64,000 nucleotides of DNA, from NCBI RefSeq assembly GCF_027942295.1, contig NZ_CP101416.1, positions 1,054,001-1,118,000 on the forward strand, in the 5' to 3' direction. The DNA comes from Pseudanabaena sp. Chao 1811 (lineage in GTDB: Bacteria > Cyanobacteriota > Cyanobacteriia > Pseudanabaenales > Pseudanabaenaceae). A program made the position numbers and the translations under genes. The notes below the pieces were generated by a model. The model saw nothing but the letters and a program-made list of their open reading frames with translations. It was not told where the DNA came from and searched no databases. Positions 17,207-25,855 of the stretch are shown in pieces. Positions within the stretch are counted from its first letter, which is position 1. Every line of letters begins with the position of its first letter.

Positions 17207-18388
17207 GTGGTTACTCGACAAAAAATCGGGGTGATTGGTGGTGGTCAACTGGCTTGGATGATGGCGATCGCTGCCAAAGGTCTAGGGCTACATCTCGCAG
17301 TGCAGGCATCCAGCCCCGACGAATCGGCAGTACCTATAGCCGATCGCGTGATTTATGGCAAAGTTGCCGATGCGATCGCTACTGCTCAGCTTGCGGAACA
17401 TTGTCAGGTAATCACCTTTGAGAATGAATTTGTTGATCTCGTAGCTTTACAGGAATTGCTAGATTATCAAGGCGATCGCCAATTATTGTTCTTACCAAAA
17501 TTAGAAACCTTAGCGATTTCCGTTGATAAGCTGAACCAACGCCAACATTTTCGCGATCACCATATTCCCACACCTGAATTTTATAGTGTAGAAACAGAAA
17601 CAGAACTTTTAGCCGCAGCGACAAAACTAAATTATCCCTTAGTACTCAAAGCGAGAAGACATGGTTATGACGGCAAAGGTACTTGGGTAATTGCCAATGA
17701 AATAGAACTACAATCTGCTTGGGAAAGTATGCACAAAGCCCCTGCGATCACCGAAAAATTCATTCCCTTTGAAAGTGAACTGGCGGTTATAGCTACTCGT
17801 TCGGAATCTGGTGCAATTTCTATTTATCCTGTAGTCGAGACTCTGCAAACCAATCAAGTTTGTCGCCGTACAGTTGCGCCTGCTCGGATTGCACCAAGCA
17901 TTCGCCAACAGGTAGAAACTATTGCTACCCAAATTGTCACGACTCTGGATGCGATCGGCGTATTTGGGATTGAGTTCTTTTTAACCGCAACAGGCGAAAT
18001 CAGTGTGAATGAAATTGCTCCCCGCACGCACAATTCAGGACATTACACGATTGAAGGCTGTCACACTTCCCAATTTGAGCAGTTACTCCGTGTAGTTAGT
18101 GGAATGGATTTAGGCGATGTCGCAATGGTTGCGAATGTTGCGGTGATGGTCAATCTCTTAGGATATGAAAAGGCAACTTGGACAAGTTCTGAGAAATCTA
18201 TTGAGAATTCTCGCTATGCCGAGAAGCTCAAAGCAATCGCCAATTTCCCAAATACTCACATTCATTGGTACAACAAAACTAGTTCTTCGGTTGGGCGCAA
18301 ACTCGGTCATGTCACAATTTTGGCAGAGAGTCATGAACTTGCCATTGATCTTAGCGATCGCATTGAAAGCATCTGGTACGGTAATTAA
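17207..18388 (+). CDS. purK: N5-carboxyaminoimidazole ribonucleotide synthase (PurK)
   Basis: 393-residue ATP-grasp enzyme of purine synthesis: it joins bicarbonate to AIR to make N5-CAIR, which PurE then rearranges. The N-terminal domain begins IGVIGGGQLAWMMA; ATP-grasp motifs are LVLKARRHGYDGKG, ITEKFIPFESELAV, and VFGIEFFLTATGEISVNEIAPRTHNSGH split around the metal-binding Glu and Asn. Length is usual for the family. The start is GTG with AGGA nine bases upstream. The first gene-proximal sequence upstream is a divergent spacer packed with two long hairpins. The stop codon overlaps the terminator stem by one base. No purE is adjacent. Confidence 0.94.
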   Translation: MVTRQKIGVIGGGQLAWMMAIAAKGLGLHLAVQASSPDESAVPIADRVIYGKVADAIATAQLAEHCQVITFENEFVDLVALQELLDYQGDRQLLFLPKLETLAISVDKLNQRQHFRDHHIPTPEFYSVETETELLAAATKLNYPLVLKARRHGYDGKGTWVIANEIELQSAWESMHKAPAITEKFIPFESELAVIATRSESGAISIYPVVETLQTNQVCRRTVAPARIAPSIRQQVETIATQIVTTLDAIGVFGIEFFLTATGEISVNEIAPRTHNSGHYTIEGCHTSQFEQLLRVVSGMDLGDVAMVANVAVMVNLLGYEKATWTSSEKSIENSRYAEKLKAIANFPNTHIHWYNKTSSSVGRKLGHVTILAESHELAIDLSDRIESIWYGN

Positions 18389-18420
18389 GAGAGTTGCGGC
18401 GCGTAGCGCCGTAACTCTCT
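18388..18420 (+). terminator. Terminator-like hairpin at the purK stop, family copy G2
   Basis: AGAGAGTTGCGGCGC, loop GTA and GCGCCGTAACTCTCT pair with one G-T wobble, then TTTGGGGTTT follows. It starts on the last base of the purK stop codon and shares its core with the 16961 and 39644 hairpins. The 198 bp to the next terminator hold no gene. Confidence 0.75.
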
Positions 18421-18618
18421 TTGGGGTTTGGGTAGCGATATTTCTAATTTGAGGGATCAAGCCAAAATGCTGATATAGAAAGCATTTCAAATAAGCGCTT
18501 TAGCTGATGAAAACCCTTTTCGCTTCGTGGGAACTTATAGATGCGTCTCAATTGTTTCATTGAACAAGAGTTAGCGGGAAATGGATTTACTGACGTTGCC
18601 ATTACCCGCTATTTTTTT

Positions 18619-18649
18619 GTAAAACTGCTCCCTACGGGAGCAGTTTTAC
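18619..18649 (-). terminator. Terminator overlapping the lipA stop codon
   Basis: GTAAAACTGCTCCC, loop TAC and the exact complement form a 14-bp stem. The lipA stop TAA (18646-18648) lies in one arm. On the minus strand a run of A/T follows (ACAAAAAAATAGC). Confidence 0.65.
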
Positions 18650-19506
18650 GAAGTTTGGCTAGCATGATAGGAACTCCGCACCAAGGCTCCCGATCGCACA
18701 TGGGTAAATCCAATTTGCCGAGCGATCATCCCTAATTGGTCAAACTCCTCAGGAGTCCAATATTTCTGGACAGGCAAATGCTCAAGGGATGGGCGCAAGT
18801 ATTGCCCAATGGTGAGGGAACTGCAACCCACTGCATATAAATCCTGCATCGTCTCGGTTAGCTCCTCCACCGTTTCCCCATGCCCCACCATCAAGCCCGA
18901 TTTGGTAATAATGCAGGGATCAAGATCTTTGACTATTTGTAAAACTGAGAGCGATCGCTCATATTTTGCACCCCGTCGCACTTTACCCTGCAAACGTCGC
19001 ACTGTCTCGATATTGTGGTTATAGCAAACAGGCTCAGCCGCAACCACCGTTTCAATGCAATCGCGATCGCCCCGAAAGTCGGGCGTTAATACTTCGATCT
19101 TCACATTTGGGCGCGATCGGCGAATTGCTTGCATGGCTTCTACAAAGCAACTAGCTCCCTGATCCGCTAAATCATCCCGTGCCACTGAAGTCAGTACCAC
19201 ATAATCTAGACCTAATAATTCCACCGCTTCGGCAACCTTATTAGCTTCCTCAGGATCAAGGGGCATAGGCTGATGTCCCTTATCAACTTGGCAAAAACCA
19301 CAGGCACGGGTACAGGTCGGCCCCATTAACAAAAAAGTCGCCGTCTTCTGGGAATAGCACTCCGCCCGATTAGGACAACGCCCCTCCTCACAAATGGTAT
19401 GAATCCCACGTTGTTTAATAATTTTCTGAACTTCGGAGATTTCGCTAGCATTACCAATTTTTGGACGCAACCAACTGGGTAAACGTAACTCTTCTTTCGC
19501 GGGCAT
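18646..19506 (-). CDS. lipA: Lipoyl synthase (LipA)
   Basis: 286-residue radical SAM enzyme that inserts two sulfurs into octanoyl chains to make lipoate on 2-oxoacid dehydrogenases and the glycine cleavage H protein. The auxiliary cluster ligands C39, C44 and C50 are in [12 protein letters not shown], the radical-SAM cluster ligands C65, C69 and C72 in CTRACGFC, and the C-terminal RSSYHA carries the serine ligand of the auxiliary cluster. All are present, and length is normal. Cyanobacteria often have two LipA proteins; whether this is the main copy cannot be told. lipB is not beside it. The gene faces the YdcF-like gene across a divergent 283-bp spacer. Confidence 0.95.
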   Translation of the reverse strand: MPAKEELRLPSWLRPKIGNASEISEVQKIIKQRGIHTICEEGRCPNRAECYSQKTATFLLMGPTCTRACGFCQVDKGHQPMPLDPEEANKVAEAVELLGLDYVVLTSVARDDLADQGASCFVEAMQAIRRSRPNVKIEVLTPDFRGDRDCIETVVAAEPVCYNHNIETVRRLQGKVRRGAKYERSLSVLQIVKDLDPCIITKSGLMVGHGETVEELTETMQDLYAVGCSSLTIGQYLRPSLEHLPVQKYWTPEEFDQLGMIARQIGFTHVRSGALVRSSYHASQTS

Positions 19507-19572
19507 AGGGTTTGAGTTTTACAAAACAGAATAAATTACTGGTTAGGGTTCAGCGATTTAATAAAGAACCAA

Positions 19573-19609
19573 ATTTTTTGTGGCGCGGCTTTGCCGCACC
19601 ACAAAAAAT
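19573..19609. repeat. 17-bp hairpin with one mismatch in a divergent spacer
   Basis: ATTTTTTGTGGCGCGGC, loop TTT and a complementary arm with one C-A mismatch. It lies between lipA and the YdcF-like gene, which point away from each other. Confidence 0.75.
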
Positions 19610-19789
19610 CGTTTCCGTATTTTCTTTCCCGTCCCTTTCTCTTGAGTAGGTAGCCATAAATTTGGCAGAAAAAGTCAGATAAAACCTGATAAAGCCCTTT
19701 ACAGATGTGACTCTATTGACTAGCATATTGCACTGATACATTTTACCGTCAGTCCAGCACGAGGACTACTAGAGAATTTTGGAGGGATC

Positions 19790-21121
19790 GTGTTCGATCT
19801 ATTAACCAATATTCTAATTTGGATTATTGCAATCCCAGTTTTTCTAATTCTATTTAGAGCCATCCCCAAAGATTGGTTTCGCATCTTTGGACTGGTTGTA
19901 TTTACAGCATTAGTTGTTATTATTTTTGCTAGTTTTCGATTTGTTGAAGATCCAGTCCCCAAGATTATTGTTGAGTTTCTTTCCTTCCCTTTTACATTAA
20001 CTGGAATTATCCTATTACTACTATTTTTTAATTTCTGGTTAAGGTTAAAAGATTTAAAAATTAAAAGTGGCGATAAGGTTGATAACAAAGGCGCTGCGGA
20101 TAAAGTCGCTATTGTCACTAAGGAAATATTAATCGTTCTAATTCTATTTGCGGTATCCACAAATAACGCTACTTCAGAACTATTTACTTGTTACTTAGAG
20201 CAGCAAGGTGCTAATGCGATCGAACAGTCTTATCGTCGTCCAGTACGCAATTTATCAGAACAGGAACTAGCGGATTTTAGGCGGGGCGTTTACGATCTCA
20301 TTGTTGTGCTTGCCGAAAATCCTCCCTATGAACCTCGCCTACAGGAAGCAATCAGATTATGGAATGCGGCTAATCCACAGCAAAAACCTTATATTCTGCT
20401 GAGTGGTGGTAGACATACAACTCGTCCTCCGACTAAAGGGTATCCATGCTTGACTGCACCAGAAGCTCTGCCCACCCGCACTAAAGAAAATGTCAGAAAT
20501 GAGATTGCTAGTCGCGCAGGTACACCTAATATTGGGTTGCGCTATGACCCTCGCTACGAAGGTTATTTCACTAATACCGCTAACCCTAGTGATGGTATTC
20601 CTCAAGTTGATTTAACTGAAGCCGATCAAATGTGTGATCTCCTGACAAATTTACCTAACTTCTCAGGAATTCGTCCTTTTGTAATCATTGAGCCTTCGGG
20701 TGTGACTGTGCGTAGTAGTGGGGATGAAATCTCGAAACTTATCAAATCATTAGAGAAAAATAAATTATTACGAGAAGATGCCCGCAATAGTAGAAGAATC
20801 TTACTAATTACTTCTCCAATTGAGGCGACTCGGGCGTTTTTATCTTTTAGGAACCAAGATCTTAATGCTTCTCTAACCACTGCTGGTTATCCTTCGGACA
20901 GTCACACCGATTTGGCTAAGCAATGTCCTTGGCCAATTGGCAAACAGTTTCAACTCCAGCATCGGTATTTTCTATTTAATGCCACATCTTTTGTGCGATC
21001 GGAACGTGCATGGACAGAAATTAAAGAGTTAATTTTTTACACCCTACGATTCTGGTTGCGTCCTCCTTTAACAGATGAGGCTCCCTACTATCCTAAGCCA
21101 GCCGAAACTGCCCCTAAATAA
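19790..21121 (+). CDS. Membrane protein with a YdcF/DUF218-like domain
   Basis: 443 residues. The first 160 contain about four hydrophobic helices (2-24, 30-50, 60-85, 108-128). The soluble part resembles DUF218/YdcF: DLIVVLAENPPYEPRLQEAIRLW, YILLSGGRHT, a T-E-A-D segment (VDLTEADQMCDLL) and RRILLITSPIEATRAFLSFRN. DUF218 proteins are membrane-linked and involved in envelope carbohydrate or vancomycin-barrier functions in other bacteria (SanA, ElyC), but the substrate is unknown. The glycine-rich and acidic positions fit the family only loosely, so a divergent member is likely. GTG start with GGAGG four bases upstream. It ends in a terminator that includes the stop. Confidence 0.65.
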   Translation: MFDLLTNILIWIIAIPVFLILFRAIPKDWFRIFGLVVFTALVVIIFASFRFVEDPVPKIIVEFLSFPFTLTGIILLLLFFNFWLRLKDLKIKSGDKVDNKGAADKVAIVTKEILIVLILFAVSTNNATSELFTCYLEQQGANAIEQSYRRPVRNLSEQELADFRRGVYDLIVVLAENPPYEPRLQEAIRLWNAANPQQKPYILLSGGRHTTRPPTKGYPCLTAPEALPTRTKENVRNEIASRAGTPNIGLRYDPRYEGYFTNTANPSDGIPQVDLTEADQMCDLLTNLPNFSGIRPFVIIEPSGVTVRSSGDEISKLIKSLEKNKLLREDARNSRRILLITSPIEATRAFLSFRNQDLNASLTTAGYPSDSHTDLAKQCPWPIGKQFQLQHRYFLFNATSFVRSERAWTEIKELIFYTLRFWLRPPLTDEAPYYPKPAETAPK

Positions 21122-21155
21122 AAAAGCCCTTGCTAACGCAAGGGCTTTTTTATTT
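21116..21155. terminator. Bidirectional terminator containing the stop codon of the YdcF-like gene
   Basis: An 18-bp perfect stem (AAATAAAAAAGCCCTTGC) with loop TAAC, located between convergent genes. The stop TAA at 21119-21121 is inside the stem. Confidence 0.88.
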
Positions 21156-21163
21156 ATTTAACT

Positions 21164-21679
21164 TTATTTAGCTGCACCTTGAGCTTCTAGAAGCTGTTGC
21201 TTGAGACGCTCAAGATCTGAAGCCCAGCGTGGGTCAGGCTGATGTGCTTCTGAAGAACTACTAGAGGAGCTAGAAGATGAACTTCCAGTAGTTTTTTTGT
21301 TGTTACTACGTTTTTTGCGTTTAGCGGCAGGCTTAACTGGTGCAGCAACATTACTGGCTGAAGACTCACCCTCTGATTTTACAGATTCATCAGAACCTTC
21401 TTCATCAGAACCTTCTTCTCCTTTACCCTTAGTACGAGGCAAGGCTTTTTCCAGTTTTAATACAGCACCATTAAAGTCATAACCATTAAATTTTTCAATG
21501 ACTGTATCGGCAACTTCATCAGATCCGACGGTCACAAATCCAAAACCACGGCATTTGCCAGTTTTGCGATCAGTTATAACTTTCAAAGATACTGAATCAC
21601 CTGATTCATTGAAAATTTTTTCTAGAGCTTGGCGATCTAATTCTGCTGGCAGGTTGCCAACATAAAGGCGGATGGACAT
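21164..21679 (-). CDS. RNA-binding protein with one RRM (cyanobacterial Rbp type)
   Basis: 171 residues. A single RRM covers 3-80: RNP2 RLYVGNL (4-10) and RNP1 KCRGFGFV (42-49) are intact. After an acidic stretch and a basic KRKKRSNNKK stretch comes a run of serines, then a conserved-looking end DPRWASDLERLKQQL. Long Rbp proteins with such a C-terminal motif resemble the Rbp2/Rbp3 group, reported to bind photosynthesis mRNAs near thylakoids; the shorter cold-inducible Rbp proteins have a glycine-rich tail instead. The 373-bp upstream region suggests a long leader, as is common for this family. Role in mRNA binding is secure; targets are not. Confidence 0.85.
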   Translation of the reverse strand: MSIRLYVGNLPAELDRQALEKIFNESGDSVSLKVITDRKTGKCRGFGFVTVGSDEVADTVIEKFNGYDFNGAVLKLEKALPRTKGKGEEGSDEEGSDESVKSEGESSASNVAAPVKPAAKRKKRSNNKKTTGSSSSSSSSSSSEAHQPDPRWASDLERLKQQLLEAQGAAK

Positions 21680-22052
21680 GATAATAGAAAACCTCTACGC
21701 TATGAAATCTTCAGCAGGTGACTAGAGCAGCCGCTACAAAAAACTTGTTTAAAAAACTTGTTTGCTACTTGCTAGCTTAAATTGGAGCTATTGATTACGT
21801 GCTACCTGCGATCAATTTAATTTAATGTTGAACATGGCACTCTTGCGCCATGTAACAACATAACATACAAAATGCTCATCTTTCAAACGAAATGTAATGA
21901 AAGTATCAAAACTTGATCAATTTAAACAATCGTTTTGCCTATGTTCGGTACACCTTTTTTCTAGATATAAGCCATTTCATAGACTCTAGAATTGAAAGCA
22001 GATAAGGTGCTGTATTGCTTGGCTGACAATTAATTGAGGCTAGTGGAAAGAA
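21680..22052. other. Upstream region of the RRM gene, no gene seen
   Basis: 373 bp, AT-rich. A small hairpin ACATGGC/GCCATGT lies near 21832-21853. Long 5' leaders are usual for cyanobacterial rbp genes, so a leader is likely. No ORF or RNA gene is recognisable. Confidence 0.4.
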
Positions 22053-22679
22053 TTAAAGGCGTAACTCTTTGCGTCCGTTTTGGACAATTTTGATCATGTC
22101 AATTAGTTGTGATTCAAGATTGCCTAAGACACGATCACTATATTCATCTGCCCCACGCTGCATGTCTTGAACTTCACTAGTTACACGCTGATGCAGACTA
22201 TCGAGATCCTTTTGCGCTTGGCGACGCATTTGGTTGACCTCATTGAGGGTTTGCGATCGCATTTGATCACATTCTTCTTGAATCTCGCGGCGGATTTGAT
22301 TTGCCTCTTGCTCAGCTTGGCGGATAATCAGTGATTCTTCGAGGAGTTGACTAGCACGTAACTCGGCAGACTTGATTAAATCTTCGGCATATTGTTGTGC
22401 TTCAGCGATTAAATCTTGCTTGTAAAGGAGGATCTCTTCTGCCTTAGCGATCGATTCGGGCACTGATAACCTGACGCGATCAATTTGCTGACACAATTTT
22501 TCTTCGTCAATAACCGTATGACCCATCACACGGGGACCGCTTTCTAGCACCATTTCTTCAAGATGGTCTAACTCTTTGTGCAAACTCATATAGTAATCAG
22601 CTCTCTGTACAGGTGCGATCGAGCCGTTGTAATTACCATTATTAGATTTGGTACTAGCAGTTGAATTTTCTGTCAGCAT
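22053..22679 (-). CDS. Coiled-coil protein of unknown function, DivIVA-like
   Basis: 208 residues. After a disordered Asn-rich start (1-25), residues 27-70 hold a conserved-looking segment (YYMSLHKELDHLEEMVLESG, then DEEKLCQQIDRVRLSVPESI). Residues 75-195 are a long charged coiled coil with Glu/Gln/Arg repeats (AEEILLYKQDLIAEAQQYAE). Similar proteins occur widely in cyanobacteria, where the N-terminal box resembles DivIVA/Cdv3-type or ATP synthase b-like helices; I cannot decide between them. A structural role at the membrane or division site would be a guess. hemL lies upstream... its own start faces the RRM gene's long leader; hemL follows on the same strand at higher coordinates. Confidence 0.65.
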   Translation of the reverse strand: MLTENSTASTKSNNGNYNGSIAPVQRADYYMSLHKELDHLEEMVLESGPRVMGHTVIDEEKLCQQIDRVRLSVPESIAKAEEILLYKQDLIAEAQQYAEDLIKSAELRASQLLEESLIIRQAEQEANQIRREIQEECDQMRSQTLNEVNQMRRQAQKDLDSLHQRVTSEVQDMQRGADEYSDRVLGNLESQLIDMIKIVQNGRKELRL

Positions 22680-22823
22680 CGGATTTAGTTAAGGGAAAGT
22701 TCAATGCTTCGATATTCTAAGGATATAAGTCAAACTAGCGTGGTTCGCTAGTAGACAAACCTAGAAAGTTTAATGAACATTGTAAATGAATTTTTGAGAA
22801 AGCCGCCACTGAATGCAGTTTTT

Positions 22824-22856
22824 TTTGATGAGATGAGCCTTGCCCATCTCATCAAA
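22824..22856. repeat. Hairpin past the hemL stop
   Basis: TTTGATGAGATG pairs with CATCTCATCAAA across a nine-base loop. It is six bases beyond the hemL stop but lacks a U-run on the minus strand, so it may stabilise the transcript end rather than terminate it. Confidence 0.5.
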
Positions 22857-22862
22857 CCCAGT

Positions 22863-24173
22863 CTAGGCAGGGATTTGTGACAATACAGTGCGAGCTGCGG
22901 TGAGAGTTGCCTCAATATCAGCATCAGTATGGGCAAGGGAGGTAAAACCAGCCTCAAACTGTGATGGAGCGAGGTAAACACCATGCTCTAGCATGGCACG
23001 ATGGAATTTGGCAAACTTAGCAGTATCGCTAGTTTTGGCATCTTCGTAGCTATATACCTTTTGATTGGTAAAGAACATACAGAACATCGCACCAACAATA
23101 TTACCCGTAGCAGCATGTCCAGTTTCATGGGCGATCGCTAACATGCCATCGGCTAACTTTTTAGTGATCTGCTCTAGATATTCATAGGAACCAGCACGCT
23201 TGAGGATTTCCATCGTCTTGATGCCTGCGGTCATCGCCAAAGGATTTCCTGACAATGTACCTGCCTGATACATGGGGCCCGCAGGCGCAACTAGGGACAT
23301 AATTTCTTTACGTCCGCCATATGCACCTACAGGTAGACCGCCGCCAATGACTTTGCCCATTGTGGTCAAGTCAGGTGTAATGCCAAAACGAGCCTGTGCG
23401 CCGCCATAGGAAAGACGGAAGCCTGTCATTACTTCATCAAATACTAATAATGCGCCATTGGCATGACAGAGATCCTTTAAGCCTTGCAAGAATCCATCCT
23501 TAGGTACGATACAGCCAGCATTTCCAACTACTGGCTCGATGATCACGCCAGAAATTTGATCGGGATTTTCGGCAAATAACTGTTTAACCGCTTCAAGATC
23601 ATTGTAGGGAGCTGTGAGGGTATTGGCGGTTGTGGATTTAGGAACCCCAGGGGAATCAGGTAAACCGAGGGTAGCTACACCTGAACCTGCCTTGACAAGG
23701 AACATATCAGCGTGACCGTGATAGCAGCCTTCAAACTTGATGATTTTGTCGCGACCTGTAAAGGCTCTCATCAAGCGCAATACGGACATACAGGCTTCAG
23801 TACCAGAGTTAACAAAGCGTACCATTTCTACACTAGGTACAGCTTCGATCACCATTTCAGCGAGTTGGTTTTCGAGAACGCAGGGCGCACCAAAGCTTGT
23901 GCCTTTTTCTAATGCTTTATGTAGTGCTTCGATGACTTCGGGGTGTGAATGTCCAACGATCGCAGGTCCCCATGAACCAACATAGTCAATATACTTATTG
24001 CCGTCGATGTCCCATGCGTATGCACCATTGACGCGATCGAAGACGATGGGTTCTCCACCAACGGATTTAAAGGCTCGGACAGGGGAACTCACACCACCAG
24101 GCATTAGCTCTTTAGCTTTGGCAAAAATTTCTTGAGATGCCGTTGTTTTAAAAGTAGATAAATTCGCAGTCAT
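22863..24173 (-). CDS. hemL: Glutamate-1-semialdehyde 2,1-aminomutase (HemL)
   Basis: 436-residue PLP enzyme converting glutamate-1-semialdehyde to 5-aminolevulinate, the precursor of heme, chlorophyll and bilins. Family marks: [12 protein letters not shown] near the N-terminus, [56 protein letters not shown] with the PLP-binding Asp, and [15 protein letters not shown] with the PLP lysine K274. Length and all catalytic residues are normal. It has a 370-bp upstream spacer, divergent from the OmpR-type regulator, so the two could share control. The bilin route it feeds is relevant to the cyanobacteriochrome-like kinase later in the window, but there is no physical linkage. Confidence 0.96.
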   Translation of the reverse strand: MTANLSTFKTTASQEIFAKAKELMPGGVSSPVRAFKSVGGEPIVFDRVNGAYAWDIDGNKYIDYVGSWGPAIVGHSHPEVIEALHKALEKGTSFGAPCVLENQLAEMVIEAVPSVEMVRFVNSGTEACMSVLRLMRAFTGRDKIIKFEGCYHGHADMFLVKAGSGVATLGLPDSPGVPKSTTANTLTAPYNDLEAVKQLFAENPDQISGVIIEPVVGNAGCIVPKDGFLQGLKDLCHANGALLVFDEVMTGFRLSYGGAQARFGITPDLTTMGKVIGGGLPVGAYGGRKEIMSLVAPAGPMYQAGTLSGNPLAMTAGIKTMEILKRAGSYEYLEQITKKLADGMLAIAHETGHAATGNIVGAMFCMFFTNQKVYSYEDAKTSDTAKFAKFHRAMLEHGVYLAPSQFEAGFTSLAHTDADIEATLTAARTVLSQIPA

Positions 24174-24546
24174 TTTTTAACGAAGATTTTTTTTAGATTT
24201 TTTGACTCTTTCCAACCTCAATTTAACTTAGCAACGATGCAAGCGTCACGCAAATAGCACATAAAGTTGCAACTGTTTTTTGAGTAGGGAGAAATCATCT
24301 TAAATGATATTTAGATAAAAAAATAGTGATTTATGGGCGACTTCAAATGTATAACTCGCAACAATACTTAAAATTTTTGCATTTCTGAAAAAGCATTCGA
24401 CGTTTCGTATATGATACGAATAGATAGGGGTGAATCGTGTTAACGAGATTTATAAAGTTCATATTCTTCATAAACCTGCAAAGGTATCCGTTAACATACA
24501 AATAAGCACCTATCGAAGCTTAAATTACTAAGAATTGTTCGATCCA
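24174..24546. promoter_or_regulatory. Divergent promoter region of hemL and the OmpR-type regulator
   Basis: 373 AT-rich bases with no ORF. The inverted repeat TTCGTAT-ATG-ATACGAA at 24404-24420 is the only clear structure and could be an operator. GTTAAC occurs twice between it and the regulator start, near 24438 and 24490. Confidence 0.4.
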
Positions 24547-25224
24547 ATGAGAATTCTCCTTGTAGAAGATGATGCTAATTTAGCTGACACTTTAGCCGAA
24601 GTGTTAACAGGTCAGCATTGTGTTGTGGATATTGCTAGAGATGGGGAAGAAGGCTGGGAGAAATCTCAAGCTGATGATTATAACCTCATCTTGCTGGATG
24701 TCATGTTGCCAAAACTAGATGGCATTAACCTATGTCGTCGTTTACGTGCTCATGGCAATAATGTGCCGATTTTGATGGTCACAGCTCTTGATATGAGTTC
24801 TGACAAAGTTCAGGGTCTGGATGCTGGTGCTGACGATTACCTCGTTAAGCCTATTGATCCACCTGAGTTGATGGCTCGTATCCGTGCCTTGTCGCGCCGC
24901 GCTCAGATTGCAGAACCCACTGTTTTGCGTTGGGGGGAACTACAACTCGATCCTGGTATGCACGAGGTTTCCTACACAGGACAATCTGTGCATTTAACTC
25001 CCAAGGAGTACAACATCCTTGAGTTGTTGCTCCACCACGGTCGTCAGGTATTGAAGCGGATCACCATTGTTGAGCATGTTTGGTCACTAACTGATCCACC
25101 TAGAGAAGATACGATCAACGCTACGATTAAGAGTCTGCGGAATAAGTTGAAGGGTGCAGGTGCGCCTCACAACTTGATCGAGACAATTCATGGTGTTGGC
25201 TATCGCTTAAGTCAACTTTCATAA
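24547..25224 (+). CDS. OmpR/PhoB-family response regulator
   Basis: 225 residues from ATG at 24547; a TTG four codons earlier is possible but MRILLVEDD is the usual family start. The receiver domain (1-115) has the acidic pair ED, phosphorylation Asp51 in LLDVMLPKLDG, Thr in LMVTA and Lys in YLVKPID. The winged-helix domain (about 125-222) has HLTPKEYNILELLLHHGRQV and TIHGVGYRLSQ split around the recognition helix (INATIKSLRNKL). The sequence resembles the RppA/ManR-like group more than RpaA or RpaB, but I cannot name it. No kinase is adjacent, so it is an orphan. It has its own terminator and a palindrome 127 bp upstream. Confidence 0.9.
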   Translation: MRILLVEDDANLADTLAEVLTGQHCVVDIARDGEEGWEKSQADDYNLILLDVMLPKLDGINLCRRLRAHGNNVPILMVTALDMSSDKVQGLDAGADDYLVKPIDPPELMARIRALSRRAQIAEPTVLRWGELQLDPGMHEVSYTGQSVHLTPKEYNILELLLHHGRQVLKRITIVEHVWSLTDPPREDTINATIKSLRNKLKGAGAPHNLIETIHGVGYRLSQLS

Positions 25225-25260
25225 AAAAAGGGAGTGCAATGCACTCCCTTTTTTATGAAA
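25218..25260. terminator. Bidirectional terminator containing the regulator's stop codon
   Basis: A stem of about 17-20 bp (AAAAAAAGGGAGTGC, loop AAT, complement) between the regulator and narM, which converge. The stop TAA (25222-25224) is in the stem. Confidence 0.85.
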
Positions 25261-25288
25261 GTTTGATACGAGAAGCAATCTTCTCGTA

Positions 25289-25741
25289 TCAAACTAAATC
25301 AAACTCTTGTAAGGCAGGTAAAAAATTACTGTTTTCGTGATCGGAGGTGCTGAGCTTAATCAGGGCAAATCTTTGCAAGGGGGTGAGATTTTGCCATTGC
25401 GATAGGGCGATCGCTATTTTTAGTTCCTCTATATGTTGCAAAACACTAATCGGAATAAATTCGCTTTGCAACCATGCAGGATTTTCTTCAATGGGCAAAT
25501 CACTAGGATATATTTGGAAATGTTGACAAACTAGCGATCGCAAATTGTCGCGATAGCTTTGAATTTCTGCGGTAGTAGTACAGGGTAGTTCAATTAATTT
25601 TTGGCGATCGCCTGTTGAAAAACTCAACCAATGTTGCAGTTTTAGTTTGATGCCACAGGTATCCAGCTTGTAGCGCACCTGCATGGGAATACAGCGCAGT
25701 GAGGAAACAAAATCGGCTTCAAACTGGAAAAATTGCATCAT
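25289..25741 (-). CDS. narM: Nitrate reductase-associated protein NarM
   Basis: 150 residues. The start MMQFFQFEADFVSSLRCIPMQVRYKLD (split here as QFFQFEADFVSSLRC and IPMQVRYKLDTCGIKLKL) is the hallmark of cyanobacterial NarM, a protein required to make active ferredoxin-nitrate reductase NarB. Two cysteines (CIP, CGIK) and LPCTTTAEIQSYR are further conserved positions. NarM has no known catalytic motif and is thought to help in cofactor or cluster maturation. narB and the nitrate transporter genes are not in the window, so narM is separated from its usual partners. A composite hairpin repeat lies just upstream, between it and mutS2. Confidence 0.88.
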   Translation of the reverse strand: MMQFFQFEADFVSSLRCIPMQVRYKLDTCGIKLKLQHWLSFSTGDRQKLIELPCTTTAEIQSYRDNLRSLVCQHFQIYPSDLPIEENPAWLQSEFIPISVLQHIEELKIAIALSQWQNLTPLQRFALIKLSTSDHENSNFLPALQEFDLV

Positions 25742-25752
25742 AAAAATACATC

Positions 25753-25847
25753 AATTAGACGAAAGCGGAAAATGGTAAGAGTCGCTAAGCGACTCTTACC
25801 ATTTTCCGTCATTTGAGCCTTACAGAGCAAGGCTCGAATAGATGAAC
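25753..25847. repeat. Composite two-hairpin intergenic repeat, copy R4 (diverged)
   Basis: GACGAAAGCGGAAAATGG leads into a 20-bp perfect stem with loop TAA (about 25766-25808). Behind it is a decayed second hairpin GAGCCTT/AAGGCTC and a TCGAATAGATGAACG tail. The layout matches R1 at 4539. It fills almost all the space between narM and the mutS2 stop. Confidence 0.7.
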
Positions 25848-25855
25848 GCAAATGA

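Noticed and set aside
19720-20160. 146-codon minus-strand ORF opposite the YdcF-like gene
   Set aside because: It is antisense to the membrane-helix part of that gene, with no SD or recognisable domain.
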